A stretch of DNA of 64,000 bases, from the NCBI RefSeq assembly GCF_000276665.1, contig NW_004955405.1, positions 7,548,040-7,612,039 on the forward strand, written 5' to 3'. Position 1 is the stretch's first letter. The number at the start of each line of letters is the position of its first letter. Of this stretch, positions 1 to 9,959 are shown one piece after another. The DNA is from Chinchilla lanigera (lineage: Eukaryota > Chordata > Mammalia > Rodentia > Chinchillidae). The translations under genes and the position numbers were made by a program. A model generated the notes under the pieces. The model was given only the letters and a program-made list of their open reading frames with translations. It had not been told where the DNA came from and searched no databases.

Positions 1-84
1 ATATATCTGATGTGTATATTTTTCTGAGATATGTACATGTAGAAACTAAAAGACACCCTACAATTCAATAAAAAAGAGCTCTGG

Positions 85-150
85 AAAGCTAAGGTAGGAG
101 GATCGCAGATTCGAATCTGACCTGACCAAGTTAACAAGTGCTTCAAAAGA
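85..150 (+). repeat. B1-like SINE fragment
   Basis: The stretch resembles the middle of a B1/7SL-type SINE: an AGGAGGATCGC-like motif, then a TTCGAATCTGACCTGACCAA segment in the place of the usual 'TTCGAGGCCAGCCTGG' part. No head, tail or target duplication is visible, so it would be an old relic. Chance resemblance is possible. Confidence 0.3.
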
Positions 151-742
151 AAACAGTGCTGCTGTTGAAGGGCTCACACCACGAAGAGCAAGGAAGTGAG
201 AAAGAAGTCAACGCACGAACAAGTGTTTCACACAGATCCAGAAACTGGAAAATAGCCATAAGAAAGCACTCAATACCTAACTTACAGAGAAAATGTTCAT
301 CAAAAATGCAATATCATACTACTACATAAAAATGGCTAGAATAAAAAGAAGTGAGAATACCAAGTGTATTTCTTAATACCAAATAGAGTTTGTCGCTTCT
401 CTTTCTACTTGTTTCAACCCTGATTCATTGGCATAAATGTTTCTACGAATGTGTTAGGTTGGACCTGTACAAAAGTTCTAGGGGTACTTGAGGTGAATAT
501 GAACTGTGTAGCATATTTCAAGTGCACTGCATTAGACCATAATTCTGGTACTGATTTTTCCAAATTCTTTACCCTGTTTGAACACTTGACCTGCAATAAT
601 TAAATAATGGAAAAATGGGAATTATCTTTTATTATTTGTATTTATTTTGATTTTTGCTTCAAATATTTTGGTACTTTTAGATAAACTGACTTTGAACATT
701 TTGTTTAATTATGTGGCATTCTTATTCCTGTGACATATACTG
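151..742. other. Unassigned AT-rich intergenic DNA
   Basis: No recognisable gene or repeat. Short open frames here (138-329 plus, 414-596 minus) have no family resemblance and are the length expected by chance. Confidence 0.5.
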
Positions 743-747
743 TTCTG

Positions 748-1180
748 TGTCTTAGTTACACTTCTCTTCCTACTGAGACAAAATACTTGACACCCAAGTT
801 AAAGTTAAAGGTAAAGGTAAAGTTAAAGGCAGAAAGGTTTATTCAGCTCACAGTTTGTAGAAGTTTCAGTCCATAATTGGCTGACTTGAAGACAGGGTGG
901 CACCTGGCAGGCGGGCAATGCAGAGGAGAAACAGTCCATGGCAGGCAGAAGTTAGCAGAGCAAAAAGGGATGACCACAGCTCTTTTTATCCCTTCTGTCT
1001 TATCCAGGTATTGCAGGAGAGCGGGGGCTAGCACTCACAGCCTTAATTCCAGTGCCCTCAATCCCAGCATTGCATCATGAATCAATCTCAGCATCACACA
1101 CTCTAGATCCAACCACCTCTAAAAAAGCCCCACCTATGACCTCATGAGGCTTTTCAGAGACATCTAAACACAAACCATAT
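748..1180 (-). mobile_element. MaLR-type solo LTR, antisense
   Basis: Read on the minus strand this is a rodent MaLR LTR. It starts near a GGTTTGTG head, holds the 'GGACTGAAAC...' and AATAAACC segment with its polyadenylation signal, and ends in GTAACTAAGACA. The flanks 743-747 (ttctg) and 1181-1185 (gtctg) match at 4 of 5 bases and may be a decayed target duplication. It carries an unusual run of GTTAAA/GGTAAA hexamers at about 800-827, absent from the related LTRs at 14660 and 57999. Its 3' third recurs inverted at 1380-1537. Confidence 0.75.
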
Positions 1181-1379
1181 GTCTGATACTCCACCTTATT
1201 TCCTTTTGTTATTTTGTTTGTAGAAAGTCACTTGGTTTTTGACAAAATGTGGTTTTATTTTATCTACAATCTCCAAACACATTTTACTACATAATTCTAA
1301 TTTAACAGATATTTTCAATATATTTAAAGTAATGTTCTACTGTTTTTTAGTTTATATTCTTACTGATAAATCCCTCTGG

Positions 1380-1537
1380 CCAGGTGCCATCCTGTCTTCG
1401 AGTCAGCCAATTATGGACTGAAACTTCTACAAACTGTGATCTGAATAAACCTTTCTGCCTTTAACTTTACCTTTACCTTTAACTTGGGTGTCAGGTATTT
1501 TGTCTCAGTAGGAAGAGAAGTGTAACTAAGACACAGA
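1380..1537 (+). repeat. Inverted partial copy of the LTR at 744-907
   Basis: This segment is the reverse complement of 744-907, with about four mismatches and one 6-base length difference (one hexamer unit). It includes the private hexamer expansion and about four bases of flank outside the LTR. That argues for local inverted duplication after LTR insertion and against two independent insertions. The arms are separated by about 470 bp. Confidence 0.8.
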
Positions 1538-2790
1538 TATTCTTTGCTCTTTGTTCTCTACCTGCTTTTCAGATTTGGTGGGGGGGGGGCTGTTTCCTTT
1601 ACTGATGCTCATTGCTTTCTACTTATGATATGCTGAGCACTGAGTTTTCTGTTCTCTCTTCCTCTTTGTAACTGTATCACTGATAGATGTTGTGGGGTTT
1701 GTGATTCTTTAGCCACATTCCTCGATGCCCTAACTTTCCAGAGCTCTACCTGTCTTGTGCACCTTGCCAGTGCCCTTACTGAAAGGTACACACAAAAGTA
1801 CCATTTCTCTGCTTTGTAGATCAGACCTTTCTCCAAGACTATGAAAAGAATGCTCAGATAATACATCCTGTAACTTCAGGGAATGAATACTTTACAGCCC
1901 TGAAAATGGGGTAGAAGGTCTTTTAATTACTTTCTCAGTATCTCTTATATGGTAGGTTCAGTTGGAAAATATTTCTCACATGATCTCTCACAGGATACAT
2001 AGTGAGGTGAATGCCTACAACAGTAATACAGTGGTAATTTTATAATAAGCCACAATTATCTTTTTGTCTTCTTCCACTCTGATTTGTATTCCTGTTTCCT
2101 AGTATTACCTGAAACATAAATAACCCTGAGCTGTTCTTATTTAACATTCTAATTTCAGAAGTATACAAATTAAAACACACTTTCTGTTACTAGTAGTACA
2201 TGCTTGCAGTACATGCAGCTTACAGTTATCTTGGGGAATGGGTACATGTACATACCACAGCATGGTTCCTTTTTAAAATCCCCTTTCCTCCTGTCTCCCT
2301 TCTTCCTCCCATAAACTCACTGTCTCCATGTTCATTCTTGTTGATATCATCAATCTTATAAGGTTATTATATTCCTGTATGTACTATGTCTCTATCCCTC
2401 CATTTCTCCCATTAACTTTTGTGCATTTTAACTTACTTTGCTTTTCTGTATTACATTCTCAATATTTTTGGTGACATATTTTCCTCTTTAATAATTTTCT
2501 CTTTAACAGTGTCTTTGCTGATGCTATAACAAACCCATTAAGTTTTCTCTTTTTAATATGCTATTTTCATTTTGGAGATATAATTTTTCTCATTTTTAAA
2601 TATTCTTTATTCTTGCCATTCTTTCAAGTTTACATTTTATATATGTTTAGTACCCACTAATGCTTATGTTTGCCCTTAACTGTTAATTTTATTGGCTACA
2701 TTTTCTGGCAGCTATTACTTTTTGTTTGGTCTCTTCACCTGAATTTTTGTTAATTTTGACAATAAGCCTCAAATTTTCCTTGAAATTATG
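1538..2790. other. Unassigned AT-rich DNA with possible L1-derived stretch
   Basis: No gene is visible. The pyrimidine-rich stretch around 2255-2420 (CCTTTCCTCCTGTCTCCC-like) resembles an antisense L1 3' UTR, but I cannot anchor it. A G run sits at about 1580-1589. Confidence 0.35.
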
Positions 2791-2807
2791 CTATCTTTCC
2801 AGTTTGA

Positions 2808-2864
2808 ATGGATATATATATATGTATATATAAAATGTATATACATATATATACATACATTACT
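2808..2864. repeat. TA/TACA microsatellite
   Basis: Alternating ATAT/GTATATA/ACATATATA units form a degenerate dinucleotide to tetranucleotide repeat. Confidence 0.8.
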
Positions 2865-3740
2865 TGAGATAAAGCTGAATATAAATTCCCTAAAGAATCA
2901 GAAACAAGCACAAATTATTAGGTAAAGCACATCAATCTCTTTTTATATATTTACCTGCCTGTTTAGTGTGTTGTTCTTGGTCACAGCTGTCATTTCTTTT
3001 GATAAATAACAGGTTTGATCCACAAAAGAGTCAAAATTCAACAAAAGAGCAGTAAACCTTCTTGACACTCTATCAAAGAAGTACGTTTTATCTAGCCTCA
3101 AAGTTTAAGCAAATGCATATTCTGCAGTTTTTTCTTGAAGGTTTATTATTATTTACACATTTGATGTTTCATTTTACTGGAATATATTAATCACATTCTA
3201 TGGGTAGCACTATGAATTTTTTAAGAATACAGAAAAGCATACACTTTCTATGATCTGAATATATTGAGAAAATCAAGTTTGGATGTCCTATTCAAACTTG
3301 AAAATCACAATTTCCTATAAAGGTTTCTTAAGTTTTTAAAAGGATTACCTTGTATTTTATTTTCACATGTTTTTGACTCAGAATCTCACAATGTGAAAAA
3401 GAGGATATTCACTTCATGACTAAATGGGTCCTTAATATTCACGTTACATTTATATATAAAATAGTGTTACATTTATGTATAAAATAGTGTTAGTGGTCTG
3501 CAAAAAAAACCTTCTGATAATGTATGCCTGAAAGTGAATACTTTAATTACTACTAGATTGAGTCATTGCAAAACCTTTTGATCTTTTCTTCCATTTAAAT
3601 CATTTATCTATTCAACAAAGCAGCCCCTGTGATCAAACACTGCAAGATCATTTAAAGATGTAAAACTGTATAAATGCAATCAGAAAACAAAGTAGAAAGT
3701 AATATGTGGAAAGAGGTCTAGGAGTGCGTATGCCTAGTGC
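2865..3740. other. Unassigned AT-rich DNA with a short tandem duplication
   Basis: No gene was found. At about 3444-3492 a unit of roughly 24 bases (ACATTTATATATAAAATAGT-like) occurs twice in tandem with one difference. Confidence 0.5.
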
Positions 3741-3744
3741 TAGG

Positions 3745-3990
3745 AGATTATAGCAGAATGAAAGAGAGGAGATGCAATCCACTTTGATTGTAGGACTCCA
3801 GGGGTACCTGGGGAGAAATACTAGAGAAAGTGACTTTTGACCTGGCTGTTAAAAGTAGCACAGGCATTAAATAATGAATGACAACATAAATAGCCACAAG
3901 AATAGGTATACAACAGAGGTGAATAAAATGAAGTTTGAGGAGACACAGCAGAGAAATATGCTGAAGGAGCTCTAGAAAGGTTTCCTTCTG
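3745..3990. repeat. Possible L2-type relic
   Basis: The order of motifs (a stretch like 'gagaaagtgacttttgacctggc', then A/G-rich text with scattered AGAGGTGAAT) resembles the 3' part of L2. The match is weak and has no clean ends. Confidence 0.25.
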
Positions 3991-4135
3991 CTAGATGACC
4001 CAATCATGACTGTCACATTGCTTGAAGAAGAAAAGTGCTTATGAGTGTGAGTTCTGCATGTTGGAAACTGCATGTTGGAAATTCAGTTCTCCTGCTAACA
4101 TGTGCTATGATGGAAGGCAAGAGCCAGGAATTCAC

Positions 4136-4252
4136 TTCACATCACTTGACTCCTAACAGGTCTTCATAGGGCTACAGTAAAATGTAAATGATATCCAATG
4201 TGCCCATGGTTCAGAGCAGTGCCTGATATGTAGTAATTGTTTGAATTTGGCA
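4136..4252 (+). repeat. Probable MIR 3' segment
   Basis: The phrase 'agcagtgcctgatatgtagtaa', followed by TTGTTTGAATTTG, corresponds to the 3' end of MIR ('cagtgcctggcacatagtaa'). The 5' tRNA-related half is not recognisable. Confidence 0.45.
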
Positions 4253-4259
4253 AACACTT

Positions 4260-5760
4260 TGAAACCTGTGAACAAGTAAATAATTCATATTTTTGTAACT
4301 AGAATGTTTTAAATGTAGGTAGAATATTTTTCCTAAAATAATTTACTTTATCCTAGTCTTATACAATATAAACAGATTGAAGTTCAAAGATTATATAATG
4401 TATGCGATCTTTAAGCATAGTTTATATTACTAATAAAATCTCATGAGATATTGTTCTAGTTTTAGTTACAAACTTTCAGAAGAAATAGTAATGGGAATTT
4501 TCTGCATCTCCTGTAGAAATCACTCATATTTCTGTGTTTCTACTTTTGTTTCTTCTCGGAAAGGCAGAACTTGTTTTTACAAGAAAGAAACTTGAGGTAA
4601 ATTTCTTTCCAGCAGAAAGTAAGAAACTGAAAGAAAATGTAATAACAGTGTCATTTCATCAAAAAAGGAACTAAAACAAGATTTTACTTATGTTCTCAGG
4701 TGCTTAAGATGTTGTATTATGTTATTTCTATTCCTTATTGAAAGTTCTCATGACATAATATTTCAATAAATTATTTTTAAAAATAAAATTCAGCTAATAA
4801 ATAAATAAATTAAAAATTATTTGAAACAATAGAAATTTGAAGCATGTTTTCATGTGCATAGTAATATTGAGGTTAGGTATCTATGTCTAACTCAGTCTTT
4901 AAAACATAAAACCATAATTTGACCAAATATTCTTAATATATGAAGTAAGATTTTTTATAAACCAAAAGAAATCAGTCTTTATTTTTTCTTTTTCCATATA
5001 TTCTCCACGTTTTCTTACATTTTAGGAATTTAAAGTCTAAGAAAGTCTTTCCATAGTCCTTATTATTCATAAATTTTCTTCAACTTCTCAAGAACTTAAA
5101 TCTTGTTTCTACACACGCAAAAGCATCATGCAATTTTCCTTATTTTTCACACTATTAATGCTGATGTTTAGGATTCATTGCTTTTTAAGTTCAACCTGAA
5201 CTTTGTAAGTACATGTGGTGCTTAACGCAGGACAAGAACTTAGTAACCACACTGCGCACCACACTTTGCTTTTCATCAGTCCATGCCTGTGATGAATACC
5301 ATCGGCGTCAAAATCTGTCCAGTGCACTGAGTTTCTGTATATTCCTGCTGCCTAAAATACCAGCTTGTCTTGATCTTTCCCACATTCTATCAGTACTCTA
5401 CAGGCTACGCTGCAATGAATCTACTCATCCCATAGCTGATGATAGACATTGCAAATCTAAATTGGGCCATCTTTTCCAAGCGACACAGATCCTATACATC
5501 TTCAGAGAGCATAAGCACAGGTGTTGAAGTCATTGAGACCTGAACTCATGATTCAGATTCCTTCTGCGATTTGGGGATCACAGTTGTTAATGTCGGTGTG
5601 GGGAAGATGTTCATTGTCATGTTCCTCACCCCATGCAAGTCCAGGAACAAAAGCAAAATTTTGCTAAATGCTTCTCTTTGCAAACCAAATTGTGAGCAGA
5701 AGCATTCCTGAACAAAAGTATTACTGAATATGGGCATCTCTTTTCTACAGAACATGTCCC
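4260..5760. other. Unassigned AT-rich DNA
   Basis: There are A-rich and T-rich tracts, including a TAAATAAATAAA run near 4798. The 104-codon frame at 5213-5527 resembles no family and lacks any coding context. Confidence 0.5.
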
Positions 5761-5787
5761 TTCTCTTTAGTCCATTTTAATCCCCAG

Positions 5788-5930
5788 CCACACCTCTCTT
5801 TCTCTCTATCTCTCCCTCCCTCTCTTTCTCTTCTATGTCCTCTCTCCTACATATACCCATTCTAATGTATTTGATATACAGATAGATATAGAGATAGAGA
5901 AAATATAGATATATAGATATACATACTTTT
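5788..5930. repeat. CT-rich and GATA-type low-complexity tract
   Basis: A TCTCTCTC/CCCTCTC run is followed by AGATAGATATAGAGATAGAG-type units. It directly abuts the antisense L1 3' UTR. Confidence 0.75.
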
Positions 5931-5934
5931 TTAT

Positions 5935-6560
5935 TTTAAAGAGAAAAAGCTAACAAAACAACAATGAAAACAAAAAACAAAAACAACACAGAAACAACAA
6001 AGACAATACATGACCTCAAAACAAAACGGTAGGCATTAACAATTTTTGCTACATTACATATTGTTATCTTCAGTGAAGTTGCTCAGTCCACCAGACGTAA
6101 GAATGAAGATTTATTAAACAATTAAAGACAGTAACAAGTAATAAAAAAAAATTGGAAATACCATACAAGATGATAGGAATTCAACAACGGTTCTTATATT
6201 ACATATTACTGTCTTCAAATTAGTCATTCTGATTACCAGATACAAGCATGCAAAACTGGTCAAGAAGAAGGAAAATTTTAAGCATTAACCATTCCTTTCA
6301 ATAAACCACAGCCATCAGCAACAAACTTATCCCAGTTATCCATTTTCATTTTAAATATAAACTTTGTTTTTCATTTTAAAGAGAAAAGAAAACAAACAAA
6401 AATAACAAAATCAAATACATAATCAAAACAGCATAAAGAAAAAAAATGATACAGAATTTCAACACAAGGTGATAGCTTTCTAACAATTGTGGTTATATTA
6501 CATAATGTTATCTTCCAAGTGGTTGCTCAGATATATGTAATCCTGGCTATATGTATTCTT
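5935..6560 (-). mobile_element. Antisense L1 3' UTR with reiterated blocks
   Basis: The minus strand matches the 3' UTR seen at 26970-27485 (antisense) and 55840-56030 (sense). A block of the form 'ggtag..attaacaat..ttatattacatattgttatcttc' appears three times, at about 6030, 6170 and 6465. The A-rich motif ATTTTAAAGAGAAAAG appears at about 5935 and again near 6375. The element therefore has internal tandem reiteration or stacked truncated copies. No ORF remains. Confidence 0.65.
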
Positions 6561-6800
6561 GTACATTGCACATTGATGTGATCTCACTGTTCCTTACTAT
6601 TTTCATTCAATATTATCTTTAAAAGGATATACTCACTATTGAGTATACAAGGGACCCACTTCTTATTGTTTTGTAGCTCTCCATGATATGTATAGGATAC
6701 ATATGGATATATATCCACAGTAGGTATATATTAAATATATAATATCCATATATACCTGTATATTTCATACATAGACTATATGCTTAGTGAAATCATTTTA
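6561..6800. other. AT-rich spacer
   Basis: TATA/CATA-rich sequence lies between L1-derived DNA and the next LTR. It may be a further L1 relic. No gene. Confidence 0.4.
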
Positions 6801-7137
6801 TGATTTAGATCTAAAATGACCCACAAATGTCTCACATGTTCAGAGGTGGGGCTTTTGAGGGTGTCTGGATCATGGTGTGCTGATGTGCTCACAATTAAAT
6901 ATGCTGCTAGGAGGTAGGGCAGTGTCAGAAGAGGAGGATCACTGAGGCACGGCTCAGAAGTGTGTATTCTTGTTCCTGGTTCCTCTTTACTATAAATTGA
7001 GCAGCTCTCCTCTGGAAGGCCTTCCACCAAGCTCTTTCTGCTCTGCAGCCATCAGGCTTGCACTGAATCCATTAAACCTGTGATCCTCTCCTCCTTTAAG
7101 TTGTGGGTGTCAGGTCTTTCACCCAGTGATGGGAAAA
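6801..7137 (+). mobile_element. 5' LTR of a MaLR element
   Basis: The sequence follows a MaLR LTR plan: TGATTTAGATCTAAAATG near the start, then 'cagaggtggggctttt'. A promoter-like segment follows, then 'cattaaacctgtgatcc' and a terminal 'gggtgtcaggtctttcacccagtgatgggaaaatga'. It pairs with the LTR at 8486-8881 in the same orientation, with internal sequence between. The two LTRs are diverged, so the insertion is old or the pairing is of related subfamilies. Confidence 0.65.
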
Positions 7138-8485
7138 TGAAAATGGCAGTTTTCATACAGAAAACTGGCACCGAAGAACTGGGGCATCACTTGAGTATAC
7201 ACAGCCATGTGGGTCAGAAGTGTGTAACCACAGCTTAAGGTGCTTAGCTTTGACCAACCTACTGTGGTCCTTTTAGGTGCAACTATTGGGATACATAAAG
7301 GATGTAAAGGATGTAAAGGACATATGTAAAGGATGCGAGCAATTACCCAGAGACGAGATTTAATACAATCCCTGACAACCTAGAGAGGCTGCTTCTGCAT
7401 TGTGAAACACTGAGGGAAACAGCCCTGGCCTGAGACCTCTGTGGGTATTTACTTGTAATTCAAGGATATGAGAAAAAGATGTAGAAGAAAAGCATTTTGC
7501 AGTATCCATATAGGGGTTTTGGTTGGGGGACAGGGCTGGAGAAGGGTGGCCTTCTATGTGATGTATGTTAACCTATTAAACTTATTAGGCAGGAAGCTTA
7601 TGAAAGGGCAGAAAGAGCACAATGACCAGAGCAAATATCATCTAAGCATCACTTATTGTTAATTGTGGTGACTGCTGTCCAACAGATCTGTCCTAATCTT
7701 TAATTATGCATTCCAGAAGCCTGAGAACTATTGTTCCCAAGGTCCCTTCCTCCAACATTCATATCAACCATCCCTCTGGCCAGTTGCCCATAAAAGTCTT
7801 TTATGAGAGAAGTTTGGAAAGATTTGGGGATTCTGGCTAGAGAAGACCTAAATGTCAGGAGTAGAGATTTTCAGAGAGTCTAGTAGGATTCAGAAACCCA
7901 GGATGATAATCAGAATATGGATAGAAAAGGTGAGGCCCATGAGATTTTATCTTGGAATGAAGACTGCTGGAAACCTGATTAGAGGCTGTGCATGTTACTT
8001 TATGCCTAATTAGTTGTCTACATTTTGCCCATGTCGTAAGACTTTGTGTGAGGCTGAATTTAAAAGTAATGAGCTAGTTAATCTGGCAAAGGAAATTTCA
8101 ATACAGTACAATGCTCAAGCTACACATGGGTATTGCTGGTTTCTTTTAGCCAGATTTATGTACAAATCAGAGGGAAAAAATAGAGCCAAAGGATGTGAAA
8201 AACTTGCAATTTCCCCAGAAATCCCTACATGATCTGATTTTCTTTCTATTCCAATATTCCTCCCTTTTGGAATGAGAATATTTACTCTGCCACTTTGTGC
8301 TGGAAGTATTTCACTTTCTTGTTATTTTTATCAGGTGTCACAGCTAAGAGCTTGGCTTGTGCCTTCCTGTAGACTTGGAATTTTCAGCAGCACTGAACTG
8401 TTATGACTTTGATAACTCTTAGGGAAGGACCAAATGCATTTTGCATCATGAGGTGAATATGACTCTTTTAGAGTCGGGGAGGGAA
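7138..8485 (+). mobile_element. MaLR internal region (non-coding)
   Basis: Directly after the 5' LTR comes 'aactggcaccgaagaactgggg', which resembles the start of MaLR internal sequence. The 3' part (about 8230-8485) resembles the text that precedes MaLR 3' LTRs, and the same kind of sequence occurs at 27900-28170. As usual for this non-autonomous group, no gag or pol frame is present. Short frames at 7468-7662 and 8014-8232 are not recognisable proteins. A small 9-10 base tandem repeat (AAAGGATGT) lies at about 7295-7336. Confidence 0.6.
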
Positions 8486-8881
8486 TGTTGTGGTTAAGAT
8501 TTAAAACACCCCACATTTTTCAGGTAATCAGAGGTGGGGCTCTGGAAGGTGAGTGAACCATAAGGATACCTTGAGTTCACAGTTGCAGGGGTTGGAATGT
8601 GTTGCTAGGTGGAGCCCCCTGTTCGGAAGAGGTGGGTCACTGGGAGCGTGACCTAAAGGCTCTGTTCTGGTCTCCAGCTCATCCCTTCAATCTCTACTTA
8701 CTGACTGTGGTGGGATGAGCAGCTTTCCTTTGCCAAGCTCTTCCAACATCCTGTTTCTGTCCCAGAGCAGCCAACATTAGACTCAATCTGCTAAAACCAT
8801 TAACCAAAATGAGCCTCTATTCTTGTGAGTTGCAGGTGGTAGGTATTTCTTTCCAGCGATAGGAAAATGACTACTACAACA
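8486..8881 (+). mobile_element. 3' LTR of the MaLR element
   Basis: It begins TGTTGTGGTTAAGATTTAAA, continues with 'atcagaggtggggctctgg', and ends in 'ttccagcgataggaaaatgactactacaaca'. This parallels the LTR at 6801-7137. Confidence 0.65.
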
Positions 8882-9230
8882 TCTATGCACATAATTCTTC
8901 TGAGTTAAGATTATATTCCCTGTAAGGATTAATATTCGTTCTTAAACATGTTTTAGTAAGAATAGACAATATTACTTATAGTGACAAATAACATCAAATG
9001 ATCAATGACTGAATGTGAGCACAAACATTGTTTCTTGTTCATCATTTTCAGGACTCTGCAGAACCAACATCAACTTTTTCCCATATATTGGCTTGCCACC
9101 TCAGGCTGCTTTGATTAAGAGCATTTTTAGCCCCGGCAATTAAATCCTCTGGATGAAAAATACAGTCTCTGCTCTTACCCCTTTTCCCAAAGCAAGTACC
9201 TTGGTCAGTCGAAGTTTAGGAGGTACAATC
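8882..9230. other. Unassigned DNA
   Basis: No gene or repeat was identified. Confidence 0.5.
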
Positions 9231-9232
9231 TT

Positions 9233-9486
9233 CCAGTGTGTACATAAATAACAATAGTAAGTTTTCTTACACTAGAGGTGTGTGTGTGTGTGTACACATG
9301 CACGTACTAGAAACAAGAGACTTAACATGACACCCATACAGAGAGGTGGGAGTGGTATTTGACATTCGCCCAGGATATTTCAGAGAAGACCAATTTGAAG
9401 TGCCGAAACCTCTTAGCTTATAGTTGCCTATTTGTCTATGTCACACCTCCCTTGACATAGTGTGGATTTCTTACTACCAAGGTACC

Positions 9487-9518
<32 letters not shown>

Positions 9519-9559
9519 CTCTACTGTAAGAAAACTATTGTTATTTATGTACACACCAG
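9233..9559. repeat. Inverted repeat with GT/AC microsatellite arms
   Basis: The arm at 9233-9292 (GTGTGTACATAAATAACAAT, then TTTTCTTAC, then a GT run) is repeated as reverse complement at 9491-9559. The arms differ by a 4-base indel, a few substitutions and GT-run length. About 200 bp of unrelated sequence forms the loop. The AC run at 9491-9517 is the microsatellite in the right arm. Confidence 0.8.
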
Positions 9560-9832
9560 AATTTGTTTTCTCTATTTTCAAGTGCCTAGCACAGCCTATT
9601 TATTTGTCCCTTAATTTCCAATAATCATAAGGTTATGTTTTATTTAAAATTTGAAGTCAGTATTAAAGAAGAGCACTAGAGAAGGAATGAAAGTACAGGC
9701 TCTTGGGCTGTATAACATTTAGTATTTTGGACTAAGTATTTTATAATAAAAAAATAGAAGTATTTTTACAGGTTTTCATATATGATATTATAATCCTACC
9801 TCTTGTTTCCTTAATATTTAAACTCACACTTA

Positions 9833-9945
9833 GGGGCTGGGGATTTAGCTCAGCGGCAAAAGCGCCTGCCTGGCAAGCGCAAGGTCGTGAGTTCGGTTCC
9901 CGGTACCAGAGAAAAACCAAAAAAAAAAAATAAAAAAAAAATAAA
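9833..9945 (+). mobile_element. Young ID-type SINE (tRNA-Ala-derived)
   Basis: The body matches the ID/BC1 plan. The head GGGGCTGGGGATTTAGCTCA contains a Pol III A box (TAGCTCAGCGG), the B box is GAGTTCGGTTCC, and an A-rich tail follows GAGAAAAACC. A perfect 14-bp target duplication (TAAACTCACACTTA) lies at 9819-9832 and 9946-9959. It is nearly identical to the copies at 23724 and 33104, which indicates recent activity. It is not a tRNA gene, because the 3' half is not tRNA-like. Confidence 0.92.
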
Positions 9946-9959
9946 TAAACTCACACTTA

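Noticed and set aside
9833..9907. tRNA-Ala-like gene with A and B boxes
   Set aside because: It is the head of an ID SINE: an A-rich tail and perfect target duplications surround it, and two sister copies exist in the window.
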